Part shown: positions 23,145 to 33,727 of the stretch, in pieces
Layout of the letters: each line of letters begins with the position of its first letter
How positions within the stretch are numbered: position 1 is the first letter of the stretch
Assembly: GCA_037954235.1 (NCBI GenBank)
Contig: JBBMOA010000002.1
Coordinates: 12,275,009-12,339,008, forward strand
Direction of reading: 5' to 3'
Origin: Aulostomus chinensis
Taxonomy: Eukaryota; Chordata; Actinopteri; Syngnathiformes; Aulostomidae
DNA length: 64,000 bases
Made by a program: the position numbers and the translations under genes
Notes under the pieces: model-generated
Databases searched by the model: none
What the model saw: the letters and a program-made list of their open reading frames with translations, nothing else
Told to the model about the DNA's origin: nothing

Positions 23145-25440
23145 TGAATTCTACAAATCTTTGTAACTGGTGTAGGAATTTTTCAACAAGTCATCATTAA
23201 TCAATCAGAAGGACCCACAGAGTATATGTATTGCGCTGTTCCAAATCCGGAGAGGACACCTTCCAGTTGGTTCAAAAGAATTTATTCAGATTAACAGGAA
23301 AGAATACAGAGCTCTGGAGATGGTCTTCCCCTATGCTGGAGTCAGCATACGCAGGTGCGTCGTCCCTGGCGTTGGGGCAAGAAGTCCAACGATCTAACTA
23401 TCTTCTCCAGTTTTATGTGTTACAGGGGAGGTGCTTATGTGATCGCTTCTGCGTGCAAGTGTGTATTTTTGATCTTCATGTCTGTTGCAGGATCTTCTGT
23501 CTGACCCCATGCCAGTCCCTTCTGTTCCATCGTGGCCTTGTTGTTGCAGCTGTGAAGATTAAAACCTCTTTCCGATTTACGGCCATGCTCTTATCTTTCA
23601 CGGCCTCATCCCACCATAGAAATTCTTGTGGACTCTGTTCTGACTTAATTAGCTTGAGGGAGTGATGCTAGCATGAGCTACACTCCCGCTATTCCCTGTT
23701 GTGACCTTTTCACCTGTCCACTCTTAAACAGTCTGGTCTCTGCTTCACTGCTGATAGTAAGTGTTTTTCTGTTGTCTTATATCTTGGAACGTCTATCTGT
23801 GTTGTCTCCAGTATTTATAAGTTCCTTCCTGGAGTCGCAACGGCACCAACTAGTCCTGGTGCTTTGGAGATTTGTGGGACCCCTCTGTAAAACACCTTTT
23901 ACTACTTCCAGATGTTCACGAGGTCAAATAAGGTGACTTGCAGCTAAGTCATCGATTCTGCCTGGGATGCATGAGCAGGAGATCCCGGTACCGCTACTAA
24001 CACTAAAGAAGCACATTGATGAACTAAATACAGTGTTGGAACCTTTCCTACCTCTTTGGGAACTGCCACAGAAACATCTTTATTACAACTGCCTCGTGTT
24101 TCCTGCACTCTGTTTTAAGTGAATGTATGTATAAATTTAACTACAGTTTAAGCAAATATATATGTATAAATTTGTCTACACTGGGTAACTCAGAGAAATC
24201 AAGCAATTTAAATTAAAACATCCAGTCATAACTATTATTACCTAAATGTGTTTCCTTTTAATTGCAAATTGTAAAAATGTGGCAAAAAAGATTATATGAA
24301 TTGTTTTCAATCAACCGATTCGGAGCAAACAGTTTTCTCAAAGTTGAAGTTTTCAGTCTCCGGTGTCACACTTTCACTCTTTGAGAAAGGAAAAAAAAAA
24401 AAAAAATCACCTTAAGTGAGATTAAAAAAACTTTTTTTTTTTGCAAAATTGAGCTTTTTTTTCTCCAATCCTTTTCTGATGAGACATTTCAACAAACGCT
24501 TTAAACTACACTTCAGTAAACATAACTAATATGGCTGCCAGTTTAGGTTCAAGTTAATCACTCCATGGAACAACCTCACCTTTCCTCCAGAGTTCCAGTG
24601 GGACTCTCCTGGAGTCTTAGTCATGCACTGCTAGCTTGTCTAAAGCGGATTACTCATGTATGTAGAAGGGAAATCTGCGTTCTCCAGGAGAAATCAACCT
24701 GAGGAAAGATAGTTTCTCTAATCCTCTTCCTGATCACTGAAACCATCTTCCTGGAGAATACATCCAGTTAGCTGAGACAGGCACCCAGGGGAGACTCGAA
24801 TGCAAATGATTTGAACTTAGAAAAGAGAAGAAAGCACCCAACAAAATCTTGTATCATCCATTGGAACTACAACTGGAAGCCTGCCAAAAGGTGCAGCCCA
24901 CTGGGCTGATGACCTCAGAGCATCTGATGCTAGAGCTGCTCCAGTTTCAGTTTCGTAGGATATTGTGACAAGCATCAGCGCTGTGACCTTCCATGACCAA
25001 CAAGGTAATATAGCAGCAGCGTGTAGGTTGCAGGGGACCTGTGCATATATTTGACATCACGGAATCTGAGACACCGTAGATCAGGTTCCTCTGAGAGTCT
25101 GAAAACTCCCAGAAAGGCTTCATTAAAGTGAATGATTTATCTAATCTGGAGCCAGGAGAGATGATGTGTGAAACCATGAGAGATGATTAAAGCTCTCTAG
25201 TGTCAGGGACATGGTCCTTGTCACATCCCGCTTCTCGTCACAATTTAAGAGCCCGCTGCCATGACATGTCGTCCTCTAAACTCTGCACTGTTGGCTCGTT
25301 TTCTTTTATTCATCCTTTTGTTCTTTAATCCTCAGTTGATGTGGCAGAAACACAGAGCCATGAATTTAATTACTGTGACAATTCACCTGACAGTGGGTGG
25401 AAGTGTCAGGTTGGCTACATTTTCATCAGATTTGTTCTTT
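23145..25440. other. Non-coding stretch, no confident gene
   Basis: The longest frame (23231-23665, 144 codons, Cys- and Leu-rich) has no recognised domain. Poly-A and poly-T runs occur at 24390-24460. Nothing here could be assigned. Confidence 0.4.
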
Positions 25441-25468
25441 ACTTACCCTGTTAAGGGTCGTGGGGGGG
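25441..25468 (-). mobile_element. Short SINE 3'-end fragment
   Basis: Only about 28 bases match the conserved SINE 3' region (CTGTTAAGGGTCGTGGGGG), without body or tetranucleotide tail. It is too short to be certain. Confidence 0.4.
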
Positions 25469-26415
25469 CTTATCGAGTATAACATGTTAAACGGTCATTC
25501 ATTGTCCAGTTTTATACGCCATTTATCATAAAAGCCCAGGGAAGATACTGCAGCTGGACAAAGTGGAGGGCTGCTCTCATTTACATACATTTTGCATTTA
25601 TCATCCATTTGGATGCGGGCAGCATTAAAATTAATCACTGTACTCAGGTTTATTTTCTCAGTGCTGCTAAACCTCATCATAACAGCACCTCCTCATTAAA
25701 AAGCTTCTGTAAGAAGCTTAACATGTTTTCTTTCAAACGTTCACTGCTCTGACCTCTGTACATGGGGCAGTGGATCAGAAATAGACTTTCTTCTCATTGG
25801 TTTTTGATGTTATTCCAACTCTTAAGTGAAACAGACTAAAACACTTGCTGGGTTATCTGCTCGATCTCAACGCTATGAACAGAGCTCGCATACTCTGGGA
25901 GAGTGGCGCTTTCACAGGCGGTGATGCAACACCGCAGGTCCGACATGCTGCATGTTTAGCTCTGTTTCCAGTGTGATTTGAGATTAAAATATATTGAATG
26001 ATGGGCTGCTGAACAATTCAGGTTGTGGGTGTAGAATTAACTCAACCCAGTGAGATTTTCATTTTCTCCCTTACTGACTCTTCAGAAAGGCAACCTCTGG
26101 ACTCTGATGGTGACGAGTGATATTAAAGACAGAGAGCAGTGAGACAGGAGATCAAACCACTTCTTCTGTTTTCATGATTGCTTGGCCATTGTTCACAAAC
26201 AGCCTGAAGTGAATTTTCTGATTTTAGAAAGACAAGGTGCGTCTTAGTTGTCATTCTAGTCATACTATCTGTGTTCATTTGGAGACACGGGGTCACATTA
26301 ACGTGGGAGCTAGTGAAAAAAATAGACTAGGCATTTGACAATATTCCAAGAAAATATTCTTAAGAAAATCTGAATCAGTGAAATTTCAAGAGGAATAGGT
26401 GTTGCTTTATTCTTC
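25469..26415. other. Non-coding stretch, no gene seen
   Basis: No feature supported beyond short accidental frames. Confidence 0.45.
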
Positions 26416-26710
26416 TTTCTGTGTGAGTCTGCATGTTCTCCCTGTTCCTGTGTGGGTTCTCTCTGGTACTCCAGCTTCCTCCCACAGTCCAAAGACATCA
26501 AGAGAGGACGAGGCTGATTGATATTCTAAATTGACCGTAGGTGTGACTGTGAGTGTGAATGGTTGTCTGTCTCTATGTGTTGGTCCTGTGATGGACTGGT
26601 GACCTGTCCAGGGTGAACCCCGCCTCTCACCTGAAGGTTGCTGGGATAGGCTCCACCCCCTGACCCTTAACAGGAATAAGCAGTAGAAAATGGACGGACG
26701 GATGGATGGA
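26416..26710 (+). mobile_element. SINE copy, 5'-truncated, plus strand
   Basis: It begins within the body (TTTCTGTGTGAGTCTGCATG), lacks the tRNA-like head, and runs through TCCAAAGACATCAAGAGAGG and GGGATAGGCTCCACCCCC to a GGAC/GGAT tail at 26692-26710. Loss of the 5' end is the usual result of incomplete reverse transcription. Confidence 0.85.
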
Positions 26711-27554
26711 TTGAATACTGATGACAGCAGACATTGGTATTTTGTTTGTTTCAAGTTAATGTCTCGTACGAAGGTCAAGTTTTTTTTGTATCTTCGACAC
26801 TTTTCTTCTTTTTTTTACAAAATAAAAATATTGTTTAGGCACAATAACAGTGTTTCCAGTCATTTAATTAGTTTGATGTTCTATACATTTGGAATCATGT
26901 CGGTCAGGAGGGCACAAATTAAATTCTCATTCATGAGTAAGTCTATACTGCAGGGGTGTCCCAACTTTTTCCCTTGGAGTGCAGAACTCAACCACTAAAT
27001 GTGAGCTGTGGGTTTTTAGCCTCCCTGCTCACTGAAGCCTGGAGCTCCAAACTAAGACCCCATGTTTTTAGTGAGGTTAAACACATTATCACTGACTTTT
27101 TATATTTGGGTGAACTATCCCATCAAGACGTTTTTGAATGGTTTGATTTTGATCTTGGGGTCTGATTTTAAAACTATGACTCTGATCTCTGAGTTCAGAC
27201 TTTCATCTCTCTTTGATCTCAGACTGTGTAGTGCCTGCTGTCTGAGGGGGTGGAAAAACTGGTCATGTGATGATGTCACAACAGTGTGATTCCAGTGTTC
27301 AGTGTTCATGAACCAAACATGAATGCCAGCCAGATTCTTCTGCTTTTGATCAGTGATCCTGTGATCCTGTGATCTTCACTGACATTGACTGAATTTTGAA
27401 GTTTGAGACCCAATGAAATGAAATCGACTACAATTCCTCTGACCTTGAAAAAGAATCTCAACAGAAATTCAATACCTTGAAACAAACATTTCCCCGTAAT
27501 CAAACGTTAAAAAACTCAAGTGTTTTAAACCGTCTGAGGAAAATAAGTGTTGAG
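26711..27554 (+). other. 5' flank of the repeat gene; no separate gene seen
   Basis: This interval lies upstream of the candidate start exon at 27555. No TATA box, CpG island or clear splice-supported exon stands out. The frames at 26690-27165 are not recognised. Confidence 0.4.
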
Positions 27555-27566
27555 ATGGATTTCGCG
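27555..27566 (+). CDS. Candidate 12-nt start exon of the repeat gene (MDFA)
   Basis: ATGGATTTCGCG is followed at once by a good donor, GTAAGA (27567). The ATG context has purine at -3 and G at +4 (GAGATGG). It ends after a complete codon (phase 0), which fits the next exon if that exon starts at 27955 with AGC in phase 0. The join gives MDFA-SFGELRCSDL. This is the simplest start I can see, but a 12-nt coding exon is very small and other, more distant starts are possible. Confidence 0.35.
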
Positions 27567-27954
27567 GTAAGAAAATAACACTTGGATTCACACGAGAACA
27601 CGTAGAAATGTGCAAGACTGGGGGTTTCCACCTCCTGTTGGTTTCAGTTGTGATAAAACAATATAGAATGATATATGATCGGGCTAGCAATCCTAAGAGG
27701 TTGGACGTTAAGAAATGATAGAAGTTGAGAACCCCAACTGACAACCATTCATCAGCCACAACAACCAAATAACAGATGTTGTTTACAGCAGCATTTTTAT
27801 ATCCGCCCAAAATGTCAACCAAAACATGGCTCCTCACAAGTTGATCTGTTTCTGGCTCGAAACACAATTAGCAGACCTGCTTGCGAGCTTCTATGTCGTA
27901 CATGTTATCTTACAGATTGAATGATAGACATTCTTTTTTCTTTCTTTGTCAAAG

Positions 27955-28055
27955 AGCTTTGGAGAGCTGCGGTGCAGTGACTTGGACGTGCCAGTGCTCA
28001 TGCCAGACTTCTTTGAGCCACATTTTGAGGAATATTTTCAACAAATTACCGAACA
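27955..28055 (+). CDS. Repeat gene, upstream exon A
   Basis: The acceptor follows a long pyrimidine tract (TTTTTTCTTTCTTTGTCAAAG) and the donor is ACA then GTGAGT. The open frame encodes SFGELRCSDLDVPVLMPDFF and EPHFEEYFQQITE, an acidic and aromatic stretch. It ends with two bases (CA) of a split codon that the next exon's first base completes as Gln. An alternative acceptor two bases later would break the frame to the candidate start exon. Phase agreement with exons on both sides is the main reason to believe it. Confidence 0.65.
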
Positions 28056-28168
28056 GTGAGTAAAAAGATTTCAAACCATCAAGCAAAGCAGCAGAAATGA
28101 TGTCTATATACTGAAAATGTGCAAGTAAATGTGTGCTCTGCCTAACCATTCCTTATGGTTTCCTGCAG

Positions 28169-28321
28169 GGACTGGATGCAAATGGTAGTTTGTACCGCTG
28201 ATATAAATCCTACATGCAACCCCATCCTGCTCAGCATGTGGGAGAAGATCTTGGATTTGACCACCACTGCTGTTTTGGATGTTGTTGTACCTCAAGTGCG
28301 CCTGGATACAAGCTGTGACAT
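28169..28321 (+). CDS. Repeat gene, exon B
   Basis: This exon is bounded by the acceptor GGTTTCCTGCAG and a consensus donor (CAT then GTAAGT). The first base completes the Gln codon of exon A. The frame then reads DWMQMVVCTADINPTCNPIL, followed by LSMWEKILDLTTTAVLDVVV and PQVRLDTSCD, and ends with AT of a split Met codon completed by the G at 28753. The content looks like helical globular protein. It is 153 bases with no stop, while the other two frames do not join in phase. No domain name can be given. Confidence 0.72.
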
Positions 28322-28752
28322 GTAAGTTGGGTCTGATATTTGGAGTTTCTTCGCAGACGGCATTATTGTGTCGCGCCCAGCTTATAAACCTCCCAGAGGC
28401 TCACACACTTTTAATTTCTGGCTTTGATGCATGTTCCCTTCCCACTTAGTCACCCAGTAAGAACCTGGAACTTTTCTATGCTAGCATCGGTTCCTGGGTC
28501 TGGCCAAAAAAATTACAGTTACTGGTCTGAGCACAGCAATAGCGTAGATGCTGCTTTCCATCGATGATCTGGTTAACGATTTACCAGTAACTTCTGGTCT
28601 GAGTAATCAGCTGTCAGAGTCCTAATTTATGAGCTCCGTTCAAACCCAGGATATAAAATTAATTTCATTTAAGTGATATAAGGGGGATATGTTTGAATTC
28701 CACTGCAGGAGGAAGATCAACTGACTAATGACTGTCTGTTTTTTTTTTTAAG

Positions 28753-30439
28753 GATGGAGCGCAACTATCACAGTGTGACAGAGGAAGACATCCAAGCCAC
28801 CCTTGGGGATTCTCTTTGTCCAGCTATTGAACTGGCGCTAGCAGTCAGAGACAACGAAAGTGTCCACTCCAAACGACTCATGGAGATGGTTGCAGAGGAG
28901 GTGACAACGAGAGTGAACACCAATCTGGCTACAATGTTTGCCTGTAACGTACAGTCAGATATGTTGGCTGAGACTGACACATGTCATGCAGCAAAGTTAT
29001 TGGATATTATTAACCAAACTGTGCAACTAATGAGGGAGCGCACGCTAGGAATGAAGGCACCTCAAATACAAGCAGATTTGCAAGACTGTCAGCCTCATCC
29101 AACTGGTCTTGTCTTTGAGGACGATGACACCAAGAGTACAAAATTCCTTTACTGTGGTACTCCCTTCATTGTCAGTGAGCGCTTAGACAGTGATGAAACC
29201 AGCAGCGACTCAGACTCAGACTCAAACACAGACTCGTACTCAGGCACAGACTCAGATTCAGAGAGTTCAGCTTTCTTGTCCGGTGGCACCTCCTGTTTTG
29301 CTAGGGAGGACTCTGGTTCAGAAGATGATCCTTGTCCTGCAAATGAGGACACAGACACAGAGAGTACTACATTCATCTTTGCTGGTACTCCCTTTCCTGC
29401 AAACGATGACACAAACATAGAGGATTTAGCGCTCAGTTGCACTGGTACTCCCTTTCCTGCAAACGATGACACAAACATAGAGGATTTAGCGCTCAGTTGC
29501 ACTGGTACTCCCTTTCCTGCAAACGATGACACAAACATAGAGGATTTAGCGCTCAGTTGCACTGGTACTCCCTTTCCTGCAAACGATGACACAAACATAG
29601 AGGATTTAGCGCTCAGTTGCACTGGTACTCCCTTTCCTGCAAACGATGACACAAACATAGAGGATTTAGCGCTCAGTTGCACTGGTACTCCCTTTCCTGC
29701 AAACGATGACACAAACATAGAAGATTTAGCGCTCAGTTGCACTGGTACTCCCAGTCCTGCAAACGATGACACAAACATAGAGGATTTAGCGCTCAGTTGC
29801 ACTGGTACTCCCAGTCCTGAAAAATGGGCCATGAGCGTAAAGGATACTAAATCCCCTTGTCCTGGTACTCCCCATCATGCCAATGAGGACTGTGGCACGA
29901 GGAAGGATGACTCAAGTTGCTCCGCTCCTCCTAGTCCTGAAGTGGAGCTGTCACGTGCGGAGAAATTCTTTCTTGCTTTGCTTCTCTTGAAGTTGCTGAG
30001 GCGCATTACTCGGTCCTCTAAAATTTTTTTATTGCCTCTGAGCTTTAATGGGATGTTGGAGAGTCTGATCACAGCTACCGTGGCAGAAACTGGTTCCAAA
30101 ATCCCTCAGACCACTTCTGACGTGCACATTCCCGTGTACAAGAGGCTCTGTCAGGAGTTCGGATCCAAGGAGCTTTTGCAGGCTGCCTTGACATCAGATA
30201 ACGTGGCCTTTACCAAAGCTGTTGCCAGGGCCTTGAAAGCCCAGCTGCAGATGCCCAAGCAGCTCAGCTTTCTTGAAAAAATGAGGAGACTTTTCAAAAA
30301 GAACTCAAAAATCTGCCCCGCCAGTCAAGTCCCTTCGGCTACTGGAGCAACCCTGGGTTCTGGAACAAAACAGGGCCACCCTGACACCACCAAGAGGCCT
30401 ACATTCATTTGCAGAATTCTCAGGAAGTGGTTCTGCTGA
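28753..30439 (+). CDS. Uncharacterised protein with acidic 20-residue tandem repeats (last exon)
   Basis: The acceptor is a T10-11 run ending AAG at 28752. The first base finishes a Met codon, and the frame then runs 561 codons to TGA at 30437-30439. Numbering from the Met at 28754: residues 1-130 are a mostly helical, non-repetitive domain (including SKRLMEMVAEEVTTRVNTNL). Residues 149-172 are an Asp/Ser-rich run. Residues about 196-395 are tandem 20-residue repeats whose core is GTPFPANDDTNIEDLALSCT. Residues 396-525 form a second predicted helical domain with a hydrophobic stretch, EKFFLALLLLKLLRR. A basic tail ends in RKWFC. There is no signal peptide in the joined model. Each core repeat carries a T-x-x-E casein-kinase-2-type site, a TP pair and one Cys. 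I do not recognise the family. The function is unknown; a scaffold or interaction role is only a guess. The methionine at 28754 is internal, not the start, if exons A and B are real. Confidence 0.85.
29204..29273 (+). repeat. (GACTCA)-type Asp/Ser coding repeat
   Basis: Imperfect hexanucleotide units GACTCA / AACACA / GATTCA encode an alternating Asp-Ser/Thr segment within the large exon. It is strongly acidic and low in complexity, similar in composition to phospho-acidic linkers. Confidence 0.85.
29401..29820 (+). repeat. Coding minisatellite, seven 60-bp units
   Basis: Seven head-to-tail units of exactly 60 bases begin at 29401, 29461, 29521, 29581, 29641, 29701 and 29761. The first five are identical base for base. 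The sixth differs by one synonymous G-to-A and by CCTTT to CCAGT, which changes Phe to Ser; the seventh shares the Ser change. Diverged units of the same length lie on both sides (29281-29400 and 29821-29940), recognisable by CTGGTACTCCC or related words. The period is a multiple of three, so copy-number change keeps the frame. Identity at synonymous positions points to recent expansion or homogenisation. Confidence 0.98.
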
Positions 30440-30889
30440 GGCCTCAAAGAGGATGACAACAAGACTAGGTGAAACCTGGTGTATGGGCTGACTCCTGATC
30501 CCAGAGCCAAAATGTGGGCAAATCGTTGCAGAGACAGAGATTTTTGATGACTTTAACAACTTGGAATTACCTTTGCAGCTCTAAACGTTGGAGAAGAACA
30601 ATGCACCCACGAGGGTACTTGGGTTTAGGATTTGGGGATATAGATAAAAGGAGGTCACTGGACGGCCACTCCACCTCTGAGCCATGCTGCCCCATGAATG
30701 GATTTTTTAAATGATATTTTTCTGGATCGATTCTGACAGACCGAACTCAGGCTGCTCCACCCCATAGCATCCTTGATATTATGTATTTTTAACATTAGTT
30801 CCAATATCTATGGTGGGGTCAGGTCAAAATCCAGATGGTAGTCATTTCAATATTTTTTAAGGCATGGGGATATAAGCGAATTGATTCCA
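30440..30889 (+). other. Probable 3' untranslated region of the repeat gene
   Basis: No AATAAA is present close to the stop. The first fair polyadenylation hexamer on this strand is ATTAAA at 31216, beyond a dispersed repeat, so the 3' end of the transcript is not defined. Confidence 0.35.
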
Positions 30890-31165
30890 TCCACCCATCC
30901 ATTCATTTTCTTCCGCTTACCGGGTTGGGTCACAGGGGCAGCAGCCTAAGCAGAGAGACCCAGACTTCCCTCTCCCTGGCTACTTTGTCCAGGTCTTAAC
31001 AGGGGATCCTGAGGTGTTCCCAGGCCAGCTGAGAGACACAGACTCGGTCCTGGGTTTTTCCCGAGGCCTCCTGCCGTTTGGACATAACCTGAACACCTCT
31101 AGGGAGGTGTCCGGGAAGGATCCCGACCAGATGCTCGAGCCACTTCATCTCGATATTAGATCACC
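30890..31165 (+). repeat. LINE-3'-tail-like fish interspersed repeat
   Basis: Starts with CCATCCACCCATCC and CTTCCGCTTACCGGGTTGGG, then GATCCTGAGGTGTTCCCAGG, CAGGCCAGCTGAGAGACA and GATGCTCGAGCCACTTCATC. This order of phrases is familiar from a common teleost dispersed repeat thought to derive from the 3' end of a non-LTR element. It has no coding potential. The exact family name is not certain. Confidence 0.65.
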
Positions 31166-31215
31166 TGTTATTAATGATAAGGGAATATCACCAAATGAAT
31201 TTGATTTTTGGGATT

Positions 31216-31221
31216 ATTAAA
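31216..31221 (+). terminator. Possible polyadenylation signal (ATTAAA)
   Basis: The first reasonable poly(A) hexamer downstream of the repeat gene on the same strand, about 780 bases after the stop. Usage is unproven. Confidence 0.2.
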
Positions 31222-31865
31222 GACATAAACATTAATTGATCAAATTCATGTTCACTTTTTTTTCAGTGAGTACATTCAGTATGCATACGTACATAAGTAC
31301 ATATAAATATGTATTTTATTTTTTACTGTTATCAGCATTTGTTGGATGTCATTTATTAGCCAAATCAGTTGTAAAAATATCAGCATGTTGAGTAGTGACC
31401 ACCTAACCGACCCCCTAACCTAACCCTAACCCCTTAAAAACAATATCATACATCTCCAGTAGTTTTATGATTGTTTGACTAACATAAGTTCTACTATTTG
31501 GAAGTTAATGGTGGTTAGCGTTTCTTTTCAAATCATTAATTACTTCCACAAAAAATTCAATGGAATATCGTGAAAAGTTGTAAAACCTATGTTGACTGTC
31601 TCAGGGCCTAGCTTGAAGTGGTTTGGATCAGTGTTTTCCAAGTTTTCCAACCCAATTTCCTAAATTTACCTCCATAAAGAATAAATAGTGTCTAAGTTTC
31701 ATTGATTTTACCACCACCTCCACATTACCTTTAATTGTTTGAACAGGTGAAGTAGCTATATAAAAGGACATTTTCTAAAATCTTCTTACTAGGGATGCAA
31801 TGAAATGGTCAACTCACGAAATGATACGAAATATTCACAATATGAAATAAAGATTTAAGAAAATC
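31222..31865. other. Non-coding stretch, short telomere-like word
   Basis: At 31401-31433 there are CCTAA-type words (CTAACCTAACCCTAACCCC), only about two perfect telomeric units. Otherwise nothing was recognised. Confidence 0.4.
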
Positions 31866-31879
31866 AAAAATCAGGAATG

Positions 31880-32250
31880 GCTGCACGGTGATGCAGTGGT
31901 CAGCACTGTGGCCTCACAGCAAGAAGGTTCCACGTTCGAGTCCCGGCTTGGGCGCGTGATCTTTCTGTGTGGAGTTTGCATGTTCTCCCCGTGCCTGCGT
32001 GGGTTCTCTCCGGGTACTCCGGCTTCCTCCCACCATCCAAAGACATGCAATTTGGGACGAGGCTGATTGGATTCTCTAAATTGACTGTAGGTGTGACTGT
32101 GAGTGTGAATGGTTGTCTGTCTCTATGTGTTGGCCCTGAGATGGACTGGTGACCTGTCCAGGGTGAATCTCGCCCGTAGATGCTGGGATAGGCTCCAGCC
32201 CCCCCGCGACCCTTACTAGTAAGGAATAAGCGGAAGATGACGATGGATGG
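31880..32250 (+). mobile_element. Full-length SINE on the plus strand with 14-bp duplication
   Basis: The head GCTGCACGGTGATGCAGTGG carries an A-box with one change, and ACGTTCGAGTCCCGG carries an intact B-box (GTTCGAGTCCC). The body has GTGCCTGCGTGGGTTCTC and TCCAAAGACATGCA, and the 3' end is GGGATAGGCTCCAGCCCCC then a GGATGG tail. It is flanked by a perfect direct repeat AAAAATCAGGAATG at 31866-31879 and 32251-32264. This copy differs from the minus-strand copies at several diagnostic positions (for example GACATGCA instead of GACATCAAGAG), so it belongs to another subfamily. Confidence 0.92.
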
Positions 32251-32264
32251 AAAAATCAGGAATG

Positions 32265-32797
32265 CAAAAATCGAATATTCTTTATTTTCTTCCTTAATAT
32301 GCAGACATACAAGTTATTGCTTCTTGTTGTGTACCGACAGTTTGCACACGGTTTTTGTTTTATCCACAACCGTCTCATCGTTACCTGGTCTTTTACATGG
32401 GAAGCCAAAATAAGTCCACACAACCAATTTGTTTGATGAAGGAGCGTCAGCTACTTTCGCTTCTTCTTCTCTGGCGTTGCTACAGTGTTCTTGTTCTTGT
32501 AATATGTGTATACACTAGGTGAGAAAGTCAAAAATCATCAGCGTAAGCGGTGCTGCTTCGCATTGTTTTTTTTTTTTTTTACATTGATTTTTATTTTGTG
32601 CATCTTTGAATTTTATTTGGTCATTTTTTTATTTTGGTACATTTCGTAATACCCCTTTTTTTACACTAATAAAAACACAAGTGCATGTTACATACTTGCA
32701 CATATAACTGAGATAATAGCAGCAACTTAGATTTGCGCTGAATCTTTATTTCTTGTGGCTGTATAGTCTGCTGCTATTAATGGGAAGCGTCTTTGCA
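32265..32797. other. Worn dispersed repeat, no gene
   Basis: The sequence here continues a dispersed element interrupted by the SINE: text before 31866 resumes after 32264. It contains GTTACCTGGTCTTTTACATG and AAGCCAAAATAAGTCCACAC, phrases I associate with repeated DNA in fish, but I cannot fix its ends or class. Confidence 0.35.
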
Positions 32798-33630
32798 TCG
32801 CAATTTCCGTGCACCTGAATATAAGCCGCACCAGCGAAATTTAGGGAAAAAAAACCAAATGTGTACATATACAAGCCGCACTGGACTATAAGCTGCAGGT
32901 GTTTCAATGTTTAATTACCATATGCAAGGGTTCGTGCACAGAGGGGATTGTCAGGAAAGAGATGGTTGTTTGGGGAAGCTTCCCATTTATTAACATTTCC
33001 TACAAACAACAAGTTGCATATATGCATAACTTATTCAAGTGTTACCATTTAGTGCAATAGTACGGAACATGTACCATGCTGTGTAAACTGTACTGTATCA
33101 CGACACAGCGTTTCAGACACACAAACTTTCACAGCATTTGAAACGTATTTACTGTGCAGAAATAAATGGTGTGCTCTCAGCACACGTACCAAAAACAAAG
33201 CTTACAGCGCTTGACGAGGCAATGCCTAAATTAAATGCATTTTTTAAAAGTGCGTGTAACATGGCAGTGGGCCGAAAGGTGCAGGAACATCTGCTTAAAA
33301 TATAACCTGCCAACCAGAAAAGTCCAGTCCATTAATCTATTAATCCATCAATCCAGCAACGCAGCTGTAACAAGAAAAGTCAGTCAACCATCCTCATCTT
33401 TGTTCTTCCTGCGTACTAAAACCACCAAAGTCCTCATCTTCAGTGTCGGAAAGGAACAGCCTCAGGAGGGCTTCTTCAGCCACTCTCCTAGTCTGTCCTT
33501 CGTCGCTCTCAAAACCAAAAAAGCCCCCCTAGTGGCCGTTAGCTGGAAAAAAAAAACATAGATTAGCTGTATAAACCGCAGAGTTCAAAGGAGGGGAAAA
33601 AAGTAGCAGCTTATTGTCCGAAATTTATAT
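32798..33630. mobile_element. Degenerate non-autonomous DNA transposon (AATTTCCG / ATAAGCCGC type)
   Basis: The left end has CAATTTCCGTGCACCTGAAT then ATAAGCCGCACC. The right end, inverted, has AAATTTCGGACAATAAGCTG then CTACTTTTTTCC. These are imperfect inverted ends of a repeat often seen in teleost sequence. The interior includes AAGTGCGTGTAACATGGCAG and text resembling a decayed coding region (33235-33561) without recognised domains. No target-site duplication could be confirmed. Confidence 0.6.
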
Positions 33631-33727
33631 AAAGGTCAAGGTGACCGGTACAGTTCTCAGGGGCATGCAGCCCAAATGTAGTAATTCAAGATTTTTTTTG
33701 TTACTCATGTTAGACTGATTAAATCTG
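33631..33727. repeat. Duplicated flank, copy 1 (partner at 42225)
   Basis: This stretch (AAAGGTCAAGGT, then CCGGTACAGTTCTCAGGGGC, then TTACTCATGTTAGACTGATT) is almost identical to 42225-42326. In both places it abuts the tail of a minus-strand SINE. Other SINE copies in the window lack it, so it is part of a larger duplicated unit rather than of the SINE. Confidence 0.9.

Noticed and set aside
23231..23665. 144-codon plus-strand frame
   Set aside because: No recognised domain, no splice signals, Cys/Leu-rich translation typical of accidental frames.
26407..26778. 123-codon minus frame, with similar frames at 16.6, 42.5 and 47.5 kb
   Set aside because: All share the same peptide because they cross the same SINE body. 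SINEs do not code for protein.
29149..29832. 227-codon minus-strand open frame
   Set aside because: It is the antisense of the 60-bp coding array. Its openness follows from the repeat period and it has no start or splice context of its own.
31401..31433. Interstitial telomere repeat
   Set aside because: Only about two perfect CCCTAA units; too short to distinguish from chance.
31880..31960. Stand-alone tRNA gene suggested by A- and B-box
   Set aside because: The boxes belong to the tRNA-derived head of a SINE. No cloverleaf acceptor stem is present.
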